Counted from the stretch's first letter, positions 7,196 to 14,927 are shown. The stretch is DNA of 64,000 bases from Pseudoalteromonas luteoviolacea (GCF_001696455.1 NZ_MAUJ01000001.1:1736001-1800000); one strand, 5' to 3'. Notes: generated from the letters alone by a model not told the origin. Made by a program: numbers and translations.

Positions 7196-7495
7196 CTAGT
7201 CGCTAACGCAACAAACACTTACTTGATTTAAATACGAATAGCTAAAAAATTGAAGTAAACGACCAACCATCGAGTGTTCAGAATTACTTTGAAGCATAGG
7301 TTTCAATTGAATTAACTCGTGAACAACTTTGTTTGATTGAGTAGGTGATAACTTAGGGTCTCTGTAATAATTTTTCCAAACAAAATTTAACTCAGGAAAT
7401 TGAGCAGATTCAGTAACATAAGGAAATATAAACTCTTCATGATGGTCTATTTTTTCATGCCTTGAATCAGCATACATATCAAAAGCCAAAGTCAT
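7196..7495 (-). CDS. Integron cassette hypothetical protein (99 aa)
   Basis: The frame to 7585 reads through attC 15, so the start is placed at ATG 7493-7495. AGGAG sits only 1-2 bases before it, so the TTG at 7487-7489 or ATG further in may be used instead. It is a soluble protein with His-rich segment (HEKIDHHEEFIFP) and a C-terminal SVCCV. Family unknown. Confidence 0.6.
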   Translation of the reverse strand: MTLAFDMYADSRHEKIDHHEEFIFPYVTESAQFPELNFVWKNYYRDPKLSPTQSNKVVHELIQLKPMLQSNSEHSMVGRLLQFFSYSYLNQVSVCCVSD

Positions 7496-7506
7496 CTCCT
7501 GTACAC

Positions 7507-7603
7507 ATAATGCTTGCCTAACCGACGCGAAATAACAAGCTAAAATATGCGACGTAGCAGCACAAGCCTGCTGTATTGTGTCCACTGTTTAATTAATTTT
7601 TTA
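7507..7603 (-). repeat. attC site 15 (both boxes altered)
   Basis: TAATGCTTGCC at the left and TTTTTTAGG at the right replace TAACGC and GTTAGG. The core still has 'ACAAGCTAAAATATGCGACGTAGCAG'. Probably weakened. Confidence 0.7.
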
Positions 7604-7618
7604 GGTTTATTTAGCATA

Positions 7619-8107
7619 CTAATTTTTTATAACGTACCAATTATCAAACAAGTTCTCTAAACATTGTACTTTAGGTAAACACACGTCTTTGGGGTCAATA
7701 TTTTTACCTAAAGCGTAAGCACCTTCACCAACCCCATACTCACTTTTAAAGGTAAAAGCTTTTCTTAATATCCAAGCCTCACCCTCTTTTTGAAGCCAAA
7801 GTGAACTAAATCCACTTTCTTTATATGGAACGACAATTCTGCTTAAATCTGGGTTGGAGACTTCTTGATATTTAGCACCTGCAGAAACCCAAGCTAATGA
7901 AACTTCGTTTTCAGGAGCGGTTTGTACCCACTGTATAGAAACGTAACCTTCTTGCTCTGTTGCCCTTATAGCTTTTACAAAGCTTTTGGAATTCAAGAGC
8001 ACATAAACTACATGTTTCACTTTGCTTTCAGGCCAGTATGGGACTGTTTTAAGTGTTACAAAGTAAATTATTAAAGACAAACTTAAATACAAAAGCAACT
8101 TTTTCAT
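7619..8107 (-). CDS. Integron cassette membrane-anchored protein (162 aa)
   Basis: An N-terminal helix (KKLLLYLSLSLIIYFVTL) is probably an uncleaved anchor or signal peptide, followed by a ~140-residue periplasmic domain with two Cys near the C-terminus (DVCLPKVQCLENL) that could form a disulfide. ATG 8105-8107 lies just after the attC of the next cassette, behind AGG. Family unknown. Confidence 0.8.
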   Translation of the reverse strand: MKKLLLYLSLSLIIYFVTLKTVPYWPESKVKHVVYVLLNSKSFVKAIRATEQEGYVSIQWVQTAPENEVSLAWVSAGAKYQEVSNPDLSRIVVPYKESGFSSLWLQKEGEAWILRKAFTFKSEYGVGEGAYALGKNIDPKDVCLPKVQCLENLFDNWYVIKN

Positions 8108-8112
8108 AAACC

Positions 8113-8232
8113 TAACGCCCTGTTAGTGGCTAGCAACGCATAGCACGGTACTTAAACTAACCATCGTTAACACTTCACCAAACTAGAACCCAAATTGCCG
8201 AGCGTTGATAGTCCGTCTTAAGCAGTTTGTTA
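8113..8232 (-). repeat. attC site 16
   Basis: Starts TAACGCCC, ends TTTGTTA, 120 bp, one of the longest sites here. The GCTAGCAACGCATAGC / CAAATTGCCGAGCGTTGATAG type resembles site 31 at 15395. Confidence 0.8.
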
Positions 8233-8844
8233 GCTGCTAGCCTCAGACAATGATTTTCGGATCACCCATATATAGAGTAACGCGAGTAAGTCGATTTGAA
8301 TGAACCCTAAGTTGTTCTGACTTGAGTACTCCAAAAGTGAACCACCAAGAGTAAAAGACGCTAATAACCAGTTATAGGTTTCGCTCACCCAATCTAAGGT
8401 AAGGAAAATACCTCCTAAGCCATAGTAGTTGAAATAGACTCCACCAAGCCCAAACGCAAAAACTTGGAACCCAATATTAAAATAAGGAAGCAAATAATAA
8501 CGCGACAAACGCTTATATAACACGACACCTGATAACACGTTGAGTAGAATGACAAAACACGACGTGACTATATCAAGCGCCGTCATTCCAGCATTCGAAA
8601 GAACAAGCATTACTAAGGCTATTAGTCCAACCAATAATTGATTAATACTAATGAGCGTAAACAAACGATTCAATCGCGATTTTTTGGCACTCACCTTTTG
8701 TGCATAATATTCTTGTATCTCGTATTTTCTAGCAGCAATTTCGTTGGTTAAGTTTTTGTAGTTTTCTGGATAGGCTTCGGCATCGATATTTTCAAGCGCT
8801 TCAAGCAGCGACTTTACATCGTAGTTTGAATAGTTAACTTTCAT
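8230..8844 (-). CDS. Integron cassette membrane protein with YPE-motif head (204 aa)
   Basis: A soluble head of about 55 residues (YSNYDVKSLLEALENID...YPENY) precedes at least four hydrophobic segments (approx. 65-84, 90-110, 122-142, 158-195). The head is homologous in pattern to the N-terminus of the 8977 gene, the next cassette. Likely inner membrane, N-terminus inside. The stop lies in attC 16. No family name known. Confidence 0.8.
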   Translation of the reverse strand: MKVNYSNYDVKSLLEALENIDAEAYPENYKNLTNEIAARKYEIQEYYAQKVSAKKSRLNRLFTLISINQLLVGLIALVMLVLSNAGMTALDIVTSCFVILLNVLSGVVLYKRLSRYYLLPYFNIGFQVFAFGLGGVYFNYYGLGGIFLTLDWVSETYNWLLASFTLGGSLLEYSSQNNLGFIQIDLLALLYIWVIRKSLSEASS

Positions 8845-8871
8845 TTATATACTCTGTTTTCATTAGGTAGC

Positions 8872-8969
8872 TAACCCCTCGCTTAGCCGGCCCAAAATAA
8901 CAGGGTAAACTTTGTCACAAAGGAGCACAAGCCTGCTGTTTTGTATCCTTTGGTTAAAGCGCCTTGTTA
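8872..8969 (-). repeat. attC site 17
   Basis: Starts TAACCCCTC, ends CTTGTTA, 98 bp. 'AACTTTGTCACAAAGGAGCACAAGCCTGCTG' core. Confidence 0.85.
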
Positions 8970-8976
8970 GAAGGAA

Positions 8977-9294
8977 TTAGTCACCGGAGCCACCACCTGA
9001 ATATGACCCTGTATCACAATCCCCAGCATTAAGCTCTGAGCCTGAGTCGCTCAACGAATCGAAGTAATCATTTATACGTTTTACTCTAACTACTTTAGCT
9101 AATTCAGAGCAAGCTGCCGTTTTATCTTCTCCTACTTCATCTGTATCATCGGCTAAAGCCCCTGAGCTAGTGTCTTTTCCAAGCAACCTTGCTACTTTGT
9201 TGAACCGCTCTGGAAAACTATCTCGATCGATGTTTTCAAAAACATCCAAGAGCTCCTCATAAGAATAATTATCGTAGTCAGGTTCTAATGACAT
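8977..9294 (-). CDS. Integron cassette YPE-motif acidic protein (105 aa)
   Basis: The N-terminus (NYSYEELLDVFENIDRDSFPERF) matches in pattern the head of the membrane protein at 8230. The rest is acidic and low-complexity, ending in a Gly/Ser tail (SYSGGGSGD). Soluble. AAGGAA precedes ATG 9292-9294. Two adjacent cassettes sharing a head domain suggests common origin or joint capture. Function unknown. Confidence 0.8.
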   Translation of the reverse strand: MSLEPDYDNYSYEELLDVFENIDRDSFPERFNKVARLLGKDTSSGALADDTDEVGEDKTAACSELAKVVRVKRINDYFDSLSDSGSELNAGDCDTGSYSGGGSGD

Positions 9295-9306
9295 TTAAAA
9301 TTCCTT

Positions 9307-9388
9307 CTAATGCTTAGTTAAGGGTCGGCTGCGCAGCAGGCATCCCGTGGAGGGCCGAAGGCCCGGAGTGAACTTTAGCAATTTATTA
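9307..9388 (-). repeat. Atypical GC-rich attC site 18
   Basis: TAATGC at the left and TTTATTA at the right bound an 82-bp GC-rich element with the inner hairpin GGGCCGAAGGCCC. The stop codon of the 9386 gene overlaps its right end, as with other attC sites, but the sequence is unrelated to the other subfamilies. Confidence 0.55.
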
Positions 9389-9739
9389 TATTTCCTTACG
9401 CCACTCGTGAAAACACCAATGACATTGTTTTGCTGTCGGTGTTCTTACAACTCTTTTACATGACGGGCACCGATTCACTATTTCAGGGTGATCTCTTAAT
9501 ACTCGGTCTCGCACAGCTAGTTGAAACTGGGCTACACCTTTAGATAAAGCTTCGTTAACACCTTTATCGTTGAGGTGCCACCACTGTTCAAGGATTTTTT
9601 GTGCCATCACAGGGCTTGATTTTTCAGCCTTAAATCGAGCCAATACGGCTTTTTGGCCGAATTGCTCCAGCTCAGTCATGTAATTATATCCATGGCTCCA
9701 AACATAATCAGTCAACACTTGGTCTTCATCGTAATCCAT
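9386..9739 (-). CDS. Integron cassette zinc-ribbon protein (117 aa)
   Basis: The start is ATG 9737-9739 behind AAGGG; the frame to 9814 reads attC 19. The protein is helical for ~90 residues and ends in a four-Cys zinc ribbon: CPSC and CHWC about 16 residues apart (near positions 92-110). Soluble and cytoplasmic; the ribbon could bind nucleic acid or protein. Family not recognised. Confidence 0.8.
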   Translation of the reverse strand: MDYDEDQVLTDYVWSHGYNYMTELEQFGQKAVLARFKAEKSSPVMAQKILEQWWHLNDKGVNEALSKGVAQFQLAVRDRVLRDHPEIVNRCPSCKRVVRTPTAKQCHWCFHEWRKEI

Positions 9740-9756
9740 TGCTGCCCTTTGAAATA

Positions 9757-9849
9757 TAACGCCTAAATAAGCGGCGTAGAAAGGTTGGCTAAAATTAGCG
9801 AAGAATGAGCGCAAGCCAACCTTTTGCGTCCGTTTTGATACGTTTGTTA
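9757..9849 (-). repeat. attC site 19
   Basis: Starts TAACGCCTAAA, ends GTTTGTTA, 93 bp. The first ~65 bases are identical to attC 32 at 16086. Confidence 0.95.
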
Positions 9850-9866
9850 TGTGTTTTATGGCACCG

Positions 9867-10124
9867 TTAGAATATTATTCCAGCAAGAAGAGCTACGGAG
9901 ACTGCCGCTTGTAGAATTGCGCCTAACTTATTTGGAGTGTGATACTTAATACACATCTCTTTTTCATTTTTATACTCTTCGCTTGATTGTTCTTCAATTT
10001 TGATATCTTTAATACATTGAACCTGCCGCTCGTTTAAATTAACGGTAGAACTTTCACTTTCTAAAGTTGAATTAGATGCACAAGAAGTGCAAAATAAAAT
10101 TAAGATTAAAATGACAACTCTCAT
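9867..10124 (-). CDS. Integron cassette lipoprotein (85 aa)
   Basis: ATG 10122-10124 starts a lipoprotein signal peptide with the lipobox LFCTSC; Cys at about 15 would be lipidated. The mature part is Ser/Glu-rich with two further Cys and ends in a hydrophobic stretch (ILQAAVSVALLAGIIF) that may be a membrane helix. Envelope-located. Family unknown. Confidence 0.75.
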   Translation of the reverse strand: MRVVILILILFCTSCASNSTLESESSTVNLNERQVQCIKDIKIEEQSSEEYKNEKEMCIKYHTPNKLGAILQAAVSVALLAGIIF

Positions 10125-10148
10125 ATACACAACACTTTCAAAAATACA

Positions 10149-10226
10149 TAACGCCTTAATATTAGGAATTTTTACACGCTAAGGCGCGAAGCAACAGTGT
10201 AAAAATATCCATAATAATTAAATTGT
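10149..10226 (-). repeat. Divergent attC site 20
   Basis: Starts TAACGCC, but the right box reads TTGTAAGC instead of GTTA. Arms TTTTTACAC / GTGTAAAAA are nearly perfect around GCTAAGGCGCGAAGCAACA. Confidence 0.7.
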
Positions 10227-10229
10227 AAG

Positions 10230-10709
10230 CTATGCCGTACGCTCCACTCTGAAACTATAACAACCATAAGCAGCATACCTTGCAATTACAAAGCTTACCT
10301 TTTCATTGCTTAAAAACTCTTCAAGATCTGATTCGGCTTGCTCAGGTGACGTCAATTTTGCGTCTAATATACGCTCATTAACACAGTAAGCTTTTAGCAC
10401 AAATGTATGACCTAAATAATCAGTTTCAGATCCATTTGGCAATGGCAGTTTATTACTATCAAGTTCCCCACTCTCCGAGTTTGCCAACACGAAAATTGGA
10501 CCATATTCTTTATACGGGCCTGTTTTTGTGAAAGGACAATAACTGGCCAATATTAATTTTTCACCAACCTTAGCACCACGAAGTACATCTCGACATGGCT
10601 CTCCACCTTTTGCTTCCATTATTTCTACAGGTTGATTTTGATCATCTATACCGAAATTTCTAACCTTATCTAAGAAATCCGATCTTACCGTTACTACTTT
10701 ATATTTCAT
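10230..10709 (-). CDS. Integron cassette DUF1203-family protein (159 aa)
   Basis: Soluble 159-residue protein with the landmarks I associate with DUF1203: GEPCRDVL near 36-43, KVGEKLILASYCPF near 47-60, YGPIFVL near 69-75, and a C-terminal VIARYAAYGCYSFRVERT. Function of the family is unknown. Length fits the family. AAGGGAC precedes the ATG by 5 bases. Family assignment is from memory of motifs. Confidence 0.85.
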   Translation of the reverse strand: MKYKVVTVRSDFLDKVRNFGIDDQNQPVEIMEAKGGEPCRDVLRGAKVGEKLILASYCPFTKTGPYKEYGPIFVLANSESGELDSNKLPLPNGSETDYLGHTFVLKAYCVNERILDAKLTSPEQAESDLEEFLSNEKVSFVIARYAAYGCYSFRVERTA

Positions 10710-10726
10710 TTGGTCCCTTAAATAAC

Positions 10727-10820
10727 TAACGCTTGCCGTAAACGGTACAAAATAGCAGGCTAAAATTAGCGACGAAGGAGCACAAGCCTGCTGTTTTGCG
10801 TCCTTTTAACGGCCTTGTTA
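10727..10820 (-). repeat. attC site 21
   Basis: Starts TAACGCTTGCCG, ends CTTGTTA, 94 bp. Main subfamily. Confidence 0.9.
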
Positions 10821-11147
10821 GGTACCGCTGCGCACTTTATCGTACAGATAGTTTATTGAATGATGAAGTTCATTTTGATTACAAAAATAATCATCGATGA
10901 CACCAAAAATTTTAAACTCACTGATATTGTAACCGTCTTCAATATCGTTGAAATATAGTACTTGGTTTCCAAATATAGCTACGACATAAAAACCACCGCC
11001 TAAGTCGCCAATGAGTGATAATTGCCATTTCTGAGGCATAACCTTAATAAGGTTCCAAAAGCGCTGCTGAGGTTCGTCAAGGAGCCAGAATTGATTTTCA
11101 AGATCGTTATCAATCCATGACTTTTCTACCGGATTCCAGTTATTCAC
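10818..11147 (-). CDS. Integron cassette hypothetical protein, GTG start (109 aa)
   Basis: GTG 11145-11147 behind AGGAAA is preferred; the frame to 11222 reads attC 22. It is a soluble, tryptophan-rich protein (WLLDEPQQRFWNLIK; PQKWQLS) with a GDLGGGFYVVAIFGNQVLYFNDIEDGYNIS block characteristic of a conserved family of unknown function. The stop lies in attC 21. Confidence 0.8.
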   Translation of the reverse strand: MNNWNPVEKSWIDNDLENQFWLLDEPQQRFWNLIKVMPQKWQLSLIGDLGGGFYVVAIFGNQVLYFNDIEDGYNISEFKIFGVIDDYFCNQNELHHSINYLYDKVRSGT

Positions 11148-11164
11148 AATATTTCCTAGGTACC

Positions 11165-11260
11165 TAACGCCTTCATAAACGGCGAAAAATAGTAGGCTAT
11201 AATAAGCGGCAGATGAGCGCAAGCCTACTGTTTTGCGTCCACTGTTTAATTAACTAGTTA
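11165..11260 (-). repeat. attC site 22
   Basis: Starts TAACGCCTTC, ends CTAGTTA, 96 bp. Arms AGTAGGCT / AGCCTACT. Confidence 0.9.
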
Positions 11261-11275
11261 TAAGCCTATTAACTA

Positions 11276-11533
11276 TTAATCACCGCCTCCAGAGATATTT
11301 GAACTATCGCTCGAACCGCCGCCGAAAGGCCTTGATGAACTTATGGGTATATCTTGTGAGCGGTGGAATAACCACAACCCAGTAGCTGCAAATACTGGAA
11401 TCAGCCAAACAAGAATAATTTGAGCTACTTTTTGAAAAGACTCTAAATCGCTTCTCTTAGCCAAATAAATAGAAACAACTAAATTTAATAGAGCTACTAA
11501 AGCTACAATGATTAACCTGTAATTGTTTTCCAC
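11276..11533 (-). CDS. Integron cassette small membrane protein with Gly-rich tail (85 aa)
   Basis: The GTG start at 11531-11533 has GGGGAGC upstream. Two helices (about residues 6-24 and 38-56) are followed by a Ser/Gly-rich tail ending SSNISGGGD. The tail resembles that of the 8977 product. Inner membrane; role unknown. Confidence 0.8.
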   Translation of the reverse strand: MENNYRLIIVALVALLNLVVSIYLAKRSDLESFQKVAQIILVWLIPVFAATGLWLFHRSQDIPISSSRPFGGGSSDSSNISGGGD

Positions 11534-11551
11534 GTTGCTCCCCTTGGCTTA

Positions 11552-11659
11552 TAACGCCCCGCTAAGCCGAGGCAAATATGTAAGTTGCTTTGTGGTAAAG
11601 TGAGCGAAACGAACCACAAAGTAACAAGAATTTTTGGCTTCGGCTTGAGCGGTTTGTTA
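11552..11659 (-). repeat. attC site 23
   Basis: Starts TAACGCCCCGC, ends TTTGTTA, 108 bp. Outer stem GCTAAGCCGA / TCGGCTTGAGC; same outer stem as the short site 40. Confidence 0.85.
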
Positions 11660-11954
11660 TACGCATCTAACCGCTCGTGAAAAAGTATCTCGATCTACCT
11701 CAGAAATAACAACTTCGGTGAACTTCTCTTGGCTTGCACCAAATTTTAAGTAGTTTGATCTTGCAGCAGTTAAAGATAAGTCATCATTCAATTCAGAAGA
11801 TAAGGATGCTTTTGGGTGAATCTGGATCGACTTCGTCATCTTCCCAAAAGCACACAGGGCATACAAGGCATTTACCTCGCTCCGTCAGAGAATAATAATC
11901 ACAACAGGGGCACTGCCTAAGACTATCGCTTGAAGGGCATTCTGAGAGTTTCAT
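11657..11954 (-). pseudogene. CPCC zinc-protein cassette gene, frameshifted
   Basis: From ATG 11952-11954 the first frame gives a typical cysteine-rich CPCC protein: RQCPCCDYYSL, then CPVCFWEDDEVDPDSP. It then stops after SILIF. The family's usual C-terminus (LTAARSNYLKFGAS..F) continues in the next frame to TAA 11657-11659. Removing one base in the CCCAAAA run near 11819-11826 restores a 98-residue protein. The four Cys likely bind zinc. Either a real 1-base insertion or a homopolymer error. Confidence 0.8.
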
Positions 11955-11977
11955 AGACCGATTGTTTCAATACCGTA

Positions 11978-12073
11978 TAACGCCGCCATAAGCGGGCGAA
12001 ACAGCTAGGCTACACTTTGGGAGCAACGCGAACCATGCCTAGCTTTTTTGGTCCGCACTTGATGGCTTTGTTA
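11978..12073 (-). repeat. attC site 24
   Basis: Starts TAACGCCGCC, ends TTTGTTA, 96 bp. Arms AGCTAGGCT / GCCTAGCT. Confidence 0.9.
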
Positions 12074-12089
12074 TGTACATTTATGAAAT

Positions 12090-12473
12090 TTAAAGATTAA
12101 AATCTAACTGAGTCTCAAGTTTGTACTCTTTTGGGTATTGAACGCAGTTTTTGAACGTATCTTGATACTTCCATTTTTGTAAAGCACTTATTGATACACT
12201 ATCAAAAACACCTGTGGGAGATGACTCTATTATCTTTATGTTGGATACAGTACCATTAATTACACTGTATGAAAGTTTAGCAAAGCCAGTAACCCCGTTT
12301 TCATGAGCTTTTTTAGGATATCGAGGCTCGATTCTAACTATTGGTTTAATCTCATCAGGAACATAAGTGTAGTTAGCCGGATAGTGCCCAGGATAGGTTT
12401 TGCATACGTTCATTGGAGTTGATTTACAACCGGCCAAAATCGCTAAAATTGCTATTATTCCAAATAGTCTCAC
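12090..12473 (-). CDS. Integron cassette lipoprotein with TonB C-terminal domain (127 aa)
   Basis: GTG start at 12471-12473 behind AGGAG. The N-terminus is a lipoprotein signal (LAILAGC, lipid Cys at about 16). Residues ~45-110 match the TonB C-terminal/energy-transduction fold: RIEPRYPKKAHENGVTG, then a SVINGTVSNIKIIESSP strand and ALQKWKY. There is no TonB N-terminal helix or proline-rich spacer, so it is not a canonical TonB; it is probably a periplasmic outer-membrane-anchored domain. Confidence 0.8.
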   Translation of the reverse strand: MRLFGIIAILAILAGCKSTPMNVCKTYPGHYPANYTYVPDEIKPIVRIEPRYPKKAHENGVTGFAKLSYSVINGTVSNIKIIESSPTGVFDSVSISALQKWKYQDTFKNCVQYPKEYKLETQLDFNL

Positions 12474-12491
12474 TTACTACTCCTAAGTGCA

Positions 12492-12589
12492 TAACGCAGC
12501 AAATAAACGGCTAAAAATAGTTGGCTATAATTTGTGAGGCACGAACAAAGCCAACTGTTTTTTGACCGTGCTTTTAATTTGCTTTGTTA
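12492..12589 (-). repeat. attC site 25
   Basis: Starts TAACGCAGC, ends TTTGTTA, 98 bp. 'TTTGTGAGGCACGAACAAAGCCAACTG' subfamily (also 222, 12971). Confidence 0.9.
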
Positions 12590-12949
12590 TGTGTGCTTTT
12601 GAAATGATAAAAACCAGCTATTACCCCAGACGGTATAATAAGTTCTATATACATTTCGCACACTACAAGAGCTTAAGGATATTGAACGATTACCCCAATT
12701 GCAATCTTTACCACTGTAAATAACATCAATGCGTACACCACCAAAAAGGAACTCTTTAATCCAAATATCCATACTTGAAGCTTTAGCCCACTCTTGGTTA
12801 GGTGAACCTAAAACTTTATGAACTTCACCTCTTTCTAGGTTCTTATGCGCTTGTAAAGAGTTGCTCCACAGCATATATGATGGCATTACTAATATAAACA
12901 CCACTATTAATGAGAGTAGTATTATCGATATTACTGTTTTTTTAATCAC
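12587..12949 (-). CDS. Integron cassette membrane-anchored protein (120 aa)
   Basis: The GTG at 12947-12949 (behind GAGGGTAAAG) is preferred because the ATG at 12967 lies at the edge of attC 26. One helix (KKTVISIILLSLIVVFILV) anchors a periplasmic domain. The segment GEVHKVLGSPNQEW recalls BamE/SmpA-type 'V...LGxP' motifs, but this is a weak similarity. Two Cys may pair. Family not assigned. Confidence 0.7.
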   Translation of the reverse strand: MIKKTVISIILLSLIVVFILVMPSYMLWSNSLQAHKNLERGEVHKVLGSPNQEWAKASSMDIWIKEFLFGGVRIDVIYSGKDCNWGNRSISLSSCSVRNVYRTYYTVWGNSWFLSFQKHT

Positions 12950-12970
12950 ACTCTTTACCCTCGGCATATA

Positions 12971-13051
12971 TATCGCCGTGATAACCGGCTAATAATAGTT
13001 GGCTAAAATTTGTGAGGCACAAACAAAGCCAACTGTATTGTGACCTTGTTA
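12971..13051 (-). repeat. Truncated attC site 26
   Basis: TATCGCCGTGATAACCGG at the left and CTTGTTA at the right, 81 bp. The core matches site 25, but the left box is mutated and the segment before the terminal GTTA is about 15 bases shorter. Confidence 0.75.
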
Positions 13052-13441
13052 GTTGCCATTTTTTACCGCAAATATTTCATCTAATATTTTTTCACCAAGC
13101 TCTGTTGGCCCTAACTCAAACAAAATTGATTTATCCGACTGTTCTTGATATTGCTCCCAATTTAGTGGGTTTGCAATATGCTCTGTAGCTTCATCAATTG
13201 ACATTATGGTAGAGCTATTAACCTCATACAAATTATCGTTGGTATTTTCAAGAGTTAATTTGCAAAGGTAAACAATTCCCTTTTCAAGAACGCTAATAAC
13301 TAGATTTTCAGCCATTGAGTATTTTTGTGAAATTGAAGCTTTAGGATGAGAAAAGTGTATATCAGTTATCACTTCAGAAAGTGGTATACCAAAATCTGTT
13401 AGCTCGACTAATAAAGCTCTCTCTTCTTTAGTTAACTCCAC
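13049..13441 (-). CDS. Integron cassette hypothetical protein (130 aa)
   Basis: Soluble, helical, acidic protein beginning with GTG 13439-13441 (AAGGAG about 12 bases upstream). An N-terminal winged-helix-like run (LTKEERALLVELTDFGIPLSEVITDI... KYSMAENLVISVLEKGIVYLCKL) and the end ELGPTELGEKILDEIF suggest a small helical domain; DNA binding is possible but unproven. Family unknown. Confidence 0.75.
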   Translation of the reverse strand: MELTKEERALLVELTDFGIPLSEVITDIHFSHPKASISQKYSMAENLVISVLEKGIVYLCKLTLENTNDNLYEVNSSTIMSIDEATEHIANPLNWEQYQEQSDKSILFELGPTELGEKILDEIFAVKNGN

Positions 13442-13464
13442 GCTGTTCGAAACTCCTTGGCAAC

Positions 13465-13566
13465 TAACGTCTTGATAATTAGCAAATTTTGAAGGGTTGG
13501 TTTGTGCGCGCGAAGCGTAATGCGTAAAGCGGTACAGTAAAATTAATCCGACTAATCAAGTTGTTA
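13465..13566 (-). repeat. attC site 27
   Basis: Starts TAACGTCTTG, ends TTGTTA, 102 bp. Core GTGCGCGCGAAGCGTAATGCGTAAAGC is unlike the main subfamilies. Confidence 0.75.
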
Positions 13567-13569
13567 GCC

Positions 13570-14034
13570 TTACTTCATTTCCGTTGGTGTAATTTTATAG
13601 TGAAAAACTACAAGTACATCATCTTTTATAGACTGGTATCTATTTATCTTAGAAACAGCATTATAAAACGAAGTTAATATGCCATCTTCCTTTTCACCGC
13701 CCGTTGTTTGCATTTTAAAATCGACATTAGAAGATGGAGTTAATCTAAATTGAATTAACACTTCAAATGAAGTTGTACTTTCTTTAAATGCTTTAGCTGA
13801 AATACCATTTAACTCTTCTTTTAACCTATTAAGTTCGTCAGTAGAAACTTTTTGATTAACGTCGCCAGATTCAGTCTGGAAAATTAATTTTTCTATACGA
13901 ACATTCGGAACGGGATACCGTTGAACATCCGGTAAAAACACCTCCATCGCATTCAACTTGCATGGCTCCTTATCTTCACATGCCAAAGCTGATCCTGAAA
14001 GTGATATTAATATGAAAAGTACTACAAGTTTCAA
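13570..14034 (-). CDS. Integron cassette secreted protein (154 aa)
   Basis: TTG start 14032-14034 with AGGAG 7 bases upstream. The signal peptide is KLVVLFILISLSGSALA. The mature protein begins CEDKEPC and carries a central charged region; the C-terminal half (DVLVVFHYKITPTE) is beta-rich. Periplasmic or outer-membrane associated. Family unknown. Confidence 0.8.
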   Translation of the reverse strand: MKLVVLFILISLSGSALACEDKEPCKLNAMEVFLPDVQRYPVPNVRIEKLIFQTESGDVNQKVSTDELNRLKEELNGISAKAFKESTTSFEVLIQFRLTPSSNVDFKMQTTGGEKEDGILTSFYNAVSKINRYQSIKDDVLVVFHYKITPTEMK

Positions 14035-14052
14035 ATTGAACTCCTGTTAGGC

Positions 14053-14141
14053 TAACGCCTTGTTAAGAGGCATTTTATTAGCCTGCTAAAATGTGAAGCG
14101 AAGCGTATAAAAAGCCCCTATTAAACAGCTATTTATGTTTA
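14053..14141 (-). repeat. attC site 28 (right box altered)
   Basis: Starts TAACGCCTTG; the right end reads TTATGTTTAA rather than GTTA. The TAA stop of the 14139 gene falls in it. Core GCCTGCTAAAATGTGAAGCGAAGC. Confidence 0.7.
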
Positions 14142-14531
14142 AATTACATCGTACTTTGAAGTACAACCAAACTCTCGATCTAAAACAGCTTTAAATACGT
14201 ACTTTTTCCCTTTTTGAACATTAATTACATGCTCTGTTTTATGAGAAACATTAATAGCGCCTTGTATATAATGACAACTAACAATCAAGTTATGTTTGCC
14301 TTGATCTAATTCTATAGTTTCAGTTGAATTAAAAAAATCACTAACTTTTTTTCCGTTTACGACTTCTATCCTGGTTCTAGTAGACGAAGCGAGCGGAACT
14401 AAAACACTGCCAAGGCTGTCGCTGTAAGCAATAATGATTGCTTTTTCTGGATTTGCAGAGATTTGTTCTATGCTAGTTGCTGCACATCCAGACAGTAAAG
14501 TAAATATTGTGAAAAGTAATATTTTCCGCAT
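14139..14531 (-). CDS. Integron cassette lipoprotein (130 aa)
   Basis: Signal peptide with lipobox LLSGC (lipid Cys about residue 16). The mature region is beta-rich, with a stretch around GKHNLIVSCHYIQGA and KGKKYVFKAVLDREFGC that resembles small envelope lipoproteins with a PEGA-like layout; this is only a resemblance. AAGGAA precedes the ATG. Confidence 0.8.
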   Translation of the reverse strand: MRKILLFTIFTLLSGCAATSIEQISANPEKAIIIAYSDSLGSVLVPLASSTRTRIEVVNGKKVSDFFNSTETIELDQGKHNLIVSCHYIQGAINVSHKTEHVINVQKGKKYVFKAVLDREFGCTSKYDVI

Positions 14532-14547
14532 GACGATTCCTTAAACA

Positions 14548-14642
14548 TAACGCCGTGCTAAGCGGCAAAAAAGTTTGGCTTAAAATTAGTGAGGTACGAA
14601 CGACAAGCCAAACTTTTGCGTCCGTTCTTGATCACCTTGTTA
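14548..14642 (-). repeat. attC site 29
   Basis: Starts TAACGCCGTGC, ends CTTGTTA, 95 bp. Arms AGTTTGGCTT / AAGCCAAACT. Confidence 0.9.
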
Positions 14643-14927
14643 TATTTCATTTTCAAGAATATGTTGATACAACTCTAACAACTGAATACTAGATCTATCT
14701 TTATATTTTTCATCAAAGCCACCCAACATGATATTAGTGTGGAAATTAATGTCGCAATTTTCATTCAATAATGCTTCTGGAATGTTATGCAATGCGTCAG
14801 CTAAGTCAGCGATCATTTCAGACTGTTCACAAGACAAGCCTGATTCTTGCCCCTCATAGCTCATCAATCGAATTCTCAGCAAAGCACGTTGTAAGGTTTT
14901 GAGTAGAGCTTTTTGTTCGTTATTCAC
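14640..14927 (-). CDS. Integron cassette hypothetical protein, GTG start (95 aa)
   Basis: GTG 14925-14927 behind GGAG is preferred; the longer frame to 14960 reads attC 30. Helical soluble protein (NEQKALLKTLQRALLRIRLMS..; ADLADALHNIPEALL) with a heptad-like leucine pattern. Conserved-looking small protein of unknown function. The stop lies in attC 29. Confidence 0.8.
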   Translation of the reverse strand: MNNEQKALLKTLQRALLRIRLMSYEGQESGLSCEQSEMIADLADALHNIPEALLNENCDINFHTNIMLGGFDEKYKDRSSIQLLELYQHILENEI

